From: Streptomyces anulatus
GTDB taxonomy: Bacteria > Actinomycetota > Actinomycetes > Streptomycetales > Streptomycetaceae
Direction of reading: 5' to 3'
NCBI RefSeq assembly: GCF_000721175.1
Contig: NZ_JOEZ01000001.1
Span: forward strand, 62,001 to 126,000
Length of the DNA stretch: 64,000 nt
Shown here: one piece after another, positions 62,770 through 64,000 of the stretch
How the letters are laid out: each line of letters starts with the position of its first letter
Numbering within the stretch: the stretch's first letter is position 1
The notes under the pieces: model-generated
The model's database searches: none
Told to the model about the DNA's origin: nothing
Seen by the model: only the letters and a program-made list of their open reading frames with translations
Made by a program: the position numbers and the translations under genes

Positions 62770-63410
62770 ATGCCCCCCGCTCTCTTCGGGCGCGACCATC
62801 CCGCCGGTGTCCTCCGCGCGGAGATCGCCCGGGCCACGGGCAGCCACGGCGTTCTCGTGCTGGTCACCGGCGAGGCCGGGCCGGGACAGGCAGGAGCACC
62901 CTCGTCACCGACGCCGCGCACGAGGCGCGGGGCGATCGGTGGTCGGCGGTTCCTGCTGGGAACCCGACAACACCCCCGGCTACTGGCCCTGGGTGCAGGT
63001 CCCGCGCGGCCTGCGCCGGTCCGCCGGCGGCGGCGCAGGCGTCGGACGGTCGGCTCGCCGTGCTCCTCGGTGACCCGGTCGAAGTCGCCGTGGGCGGAGC
63101 GGACGGTCCGGGGCCCGGCAGGTTTCCGGCTCCGGCGCGGTCCCGGAAGCCACCGGGAGCCCGGGTCCCGACGGGACGCACGACGTAGGGCCCGGCACGG
63201 AAACGGGCACGAGTCCGCCGGGCGGCGGCTGGCAGGGCAGCGCCCCGCCCGGCATCTCGCAGCGCAGCGGCTCGCAGGCCGGCGGTCCGCAGGGCAGCAG
63301 CTCACCGGAGGGCGCCGAGGCCTTCGGGCTCTTCGACGCGGTGACCACGGCCCTCGTCACGGTCTCCCGGAGCCGGCCGCTGGTGGTCGTCCTCGACGAC
63401 GACGTCAGCG
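62770..63410 (+). pseudogene. degraded AAA-family ATPase/LuxR-type regulator gene
   Basis: Pieces of one protein appear in changing frames: MPPALFGRDHPAGVLRAEIARATGSHGVLVLVTGEAG (62770-62880), then STLVTDAAHEARGD (about 62893-62935), VVGGSCWEPDNTPGYWPWVQVPRGLRRS (about 62940-63020), GRLAVLLGDPVEV (about 63050-63090), and AFGLFDAVTTALVTVSRSRPLVVVLDD (about 63320-63400). The order matches AfsR/LuxR-type ATPases (phosphate loop, then linker, then Walker B VVVLDD). At least three frameshifts and the missing C-terminal half make it a pseudogene. The antisense PP2C gene enters from the right. Confidence 0.7.
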
Positions 63411-64000
63411 ACGGCACATGCCACGTTGTCGGGTCCGCCCGCCTCTCGGGCCAGGCCGGCCAACCGGCGTACGGCCTCATCCGGGTCGTCCGCAGCGATG
63501 ACCGCCGCCCTGAGGACCGCCTCGTCCACCACCGCCGACAGACCGTCCGAGCAGAGCAGATAGCGGTCCCCGGCCATCACCTCCTGCAAGCGGACGTCGG
63601 GGCGGCACGCCACGGCCACCGGGGCGGACCGCGCCTCGCCGACCAGGGCCTTCAGCAGCAGTGCGGGCCCCGGGTGAGAGGCGGCCTCCTCCGGGCCCAG
63701 CGAACCGTCGTCGACCATCGACTGGACCAGGCTGTGGTCGTGCGTGATCCGGAACAGTTCCCCGCCCCGCAGCAGATAGGCCCGCGAGTCCCCGATGTGC
63801 ACGAGCCCGAGCCGCGATCCGGTCCACAGCATCGCGGTGAGCGTGGTCCCCGAACCGTCCGGGGCCGCACAGGGCGCGACCGCGGCCCGGACCGCCCGCG
63901 ACGCGGAATCCGCCGTGTCCTCCAGGGCGTTCAGCAGATCCGCGGCGGACAGCCCACCGTGCTGGGCACCCCACGCGCGGGGCCTGAGAGCCTCGATCGC
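63302..64000 (-). CDS. PP2C-type serine/threonine protein phosphatase (5' end outside the window)
   Basis: Open from the window edge to a stop at 63302 (232 residues visible). Family features: SGTTLTAMLWTGSRLGLVHIGDSRAYLLRGGELFRITHDHSLVQSMVDDG, VMAGDRYLLCSDGLSAVV, and GGPDNVACAVADVV, with acidic metal-binding residues in GDSR, DGL and PDN. After VADVV the tail (EDDHQRPAPGDRDEGRGHRVEEPEGLGALR) is the antisense reading of the ATPase pseudogene and is not native. The catalytic domain seems complete at its C-terminal side. Confidence 0.82.
   Translation of the reverse strand, partial: AIEALRPRAWGAQHGGLSAADLLNALEDTADSASRAVRAAVAPCAAPDGSGTTLTAMLWTGSRLGLVHIGDSRAYLLRGGELFRITHDHSLVQSMVDDGSLGPEEAASHPGPALLLKALVGEARSAPVAVACRPDVRLQEVMAGDRYLLCSDGLSAVVDEAVLRAAVIAADDPDEAVRRLAGLAREAGGPDNVACAVADVVVEDDHQRPAPGDRDEGRGHRVEEPEGLGALR

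Overview
The window is very GC-rich DNA with long open frames on both strands, GTG/ATG starts with GGAGG-type ribosome sites, ATGA stop/start overlaps, TTA codons almost absent, and gene sets (auxiliary TrpRS with attenuator, PucR regulator, CIS cluster, DUF6126, YciI/ECF pair) typical of Streptomyces. I read it as a chromosomal segment of a Streptomyces species; the assignment is by gene content, not by any database search.

Layout. 1-8.5 kb is ordinary chromosome: PAP2-like membrane protein, alpha/beta hydrolase, peroxiredoxin, an NfeD-flotillin pair, the cobalamin genes cobL-cobM, and a YciI protein beside a truncated ECF sigma gene. 9.1-35.9 kb is a Streptomyces-type contractile injection system (CIS; phage-tail-like particle). 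Most of it is on the minus strand: LuxR regulator, VWA surface protein, DUF4255 cap-like protein, AAA+ ATPase, then sheath, tube, tail-assembly protein fused in frame to a long disordered protein, second tube-like protein, LysM protein, VgrG-like spike, PAAR tip, gp25, baseplate J, tail protein I, and a membrane protein with zinc ribbons and a discoidin-like domain (CisA-like). Between ATPase and sheath a plus-strand island carries a 1376-residue putative effector with a visibly lower-GC C-terminus, a leucine-rich-repeat protein (candidate immunity) and an antitoxin/PIN-toxin pair. On the upstream side are a NEW3-like membrane protein and a DUF4157 HELTH protein that shares an LQR...AGN...QR motif with the effector.

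36-46 kb is conserved chromosome: HhH-GPD glycosylase, secreted M28 peptidase, LytR_C protein, upp, tadA and its partner, tRNA-Ser(CGA), a DHFR-family reductase, a decayed flavoprotein, a K+/H+ antiporter with its TrkA-C subunit, and hemC. 46.8-58.7 kb holds a PucR regulator divergent from a YqiJ-YqiK (flotillin)-giant AAA ATPase-TrkA_N operon. A nearly identical palindrome lies upstream of both flotillin operons in the window. 58.7-64 kb has trpS with a complete Trp-codon attenuator, DUF6126, an LLM oxidoreductase/FMN reductase pair, a universal stress protein, a broken ATPase pseudogene, and a PP2C phosphatase whose 3' end runs antisense into that pseudogene.

The most interesting material is the CIS cluster with its effector/immunity island, the shared LQR/QR motif, the in-frame repeat insertion that fuses two CIS genes, the shared palindrome of the flotillin operons, and the trpS attenuator.
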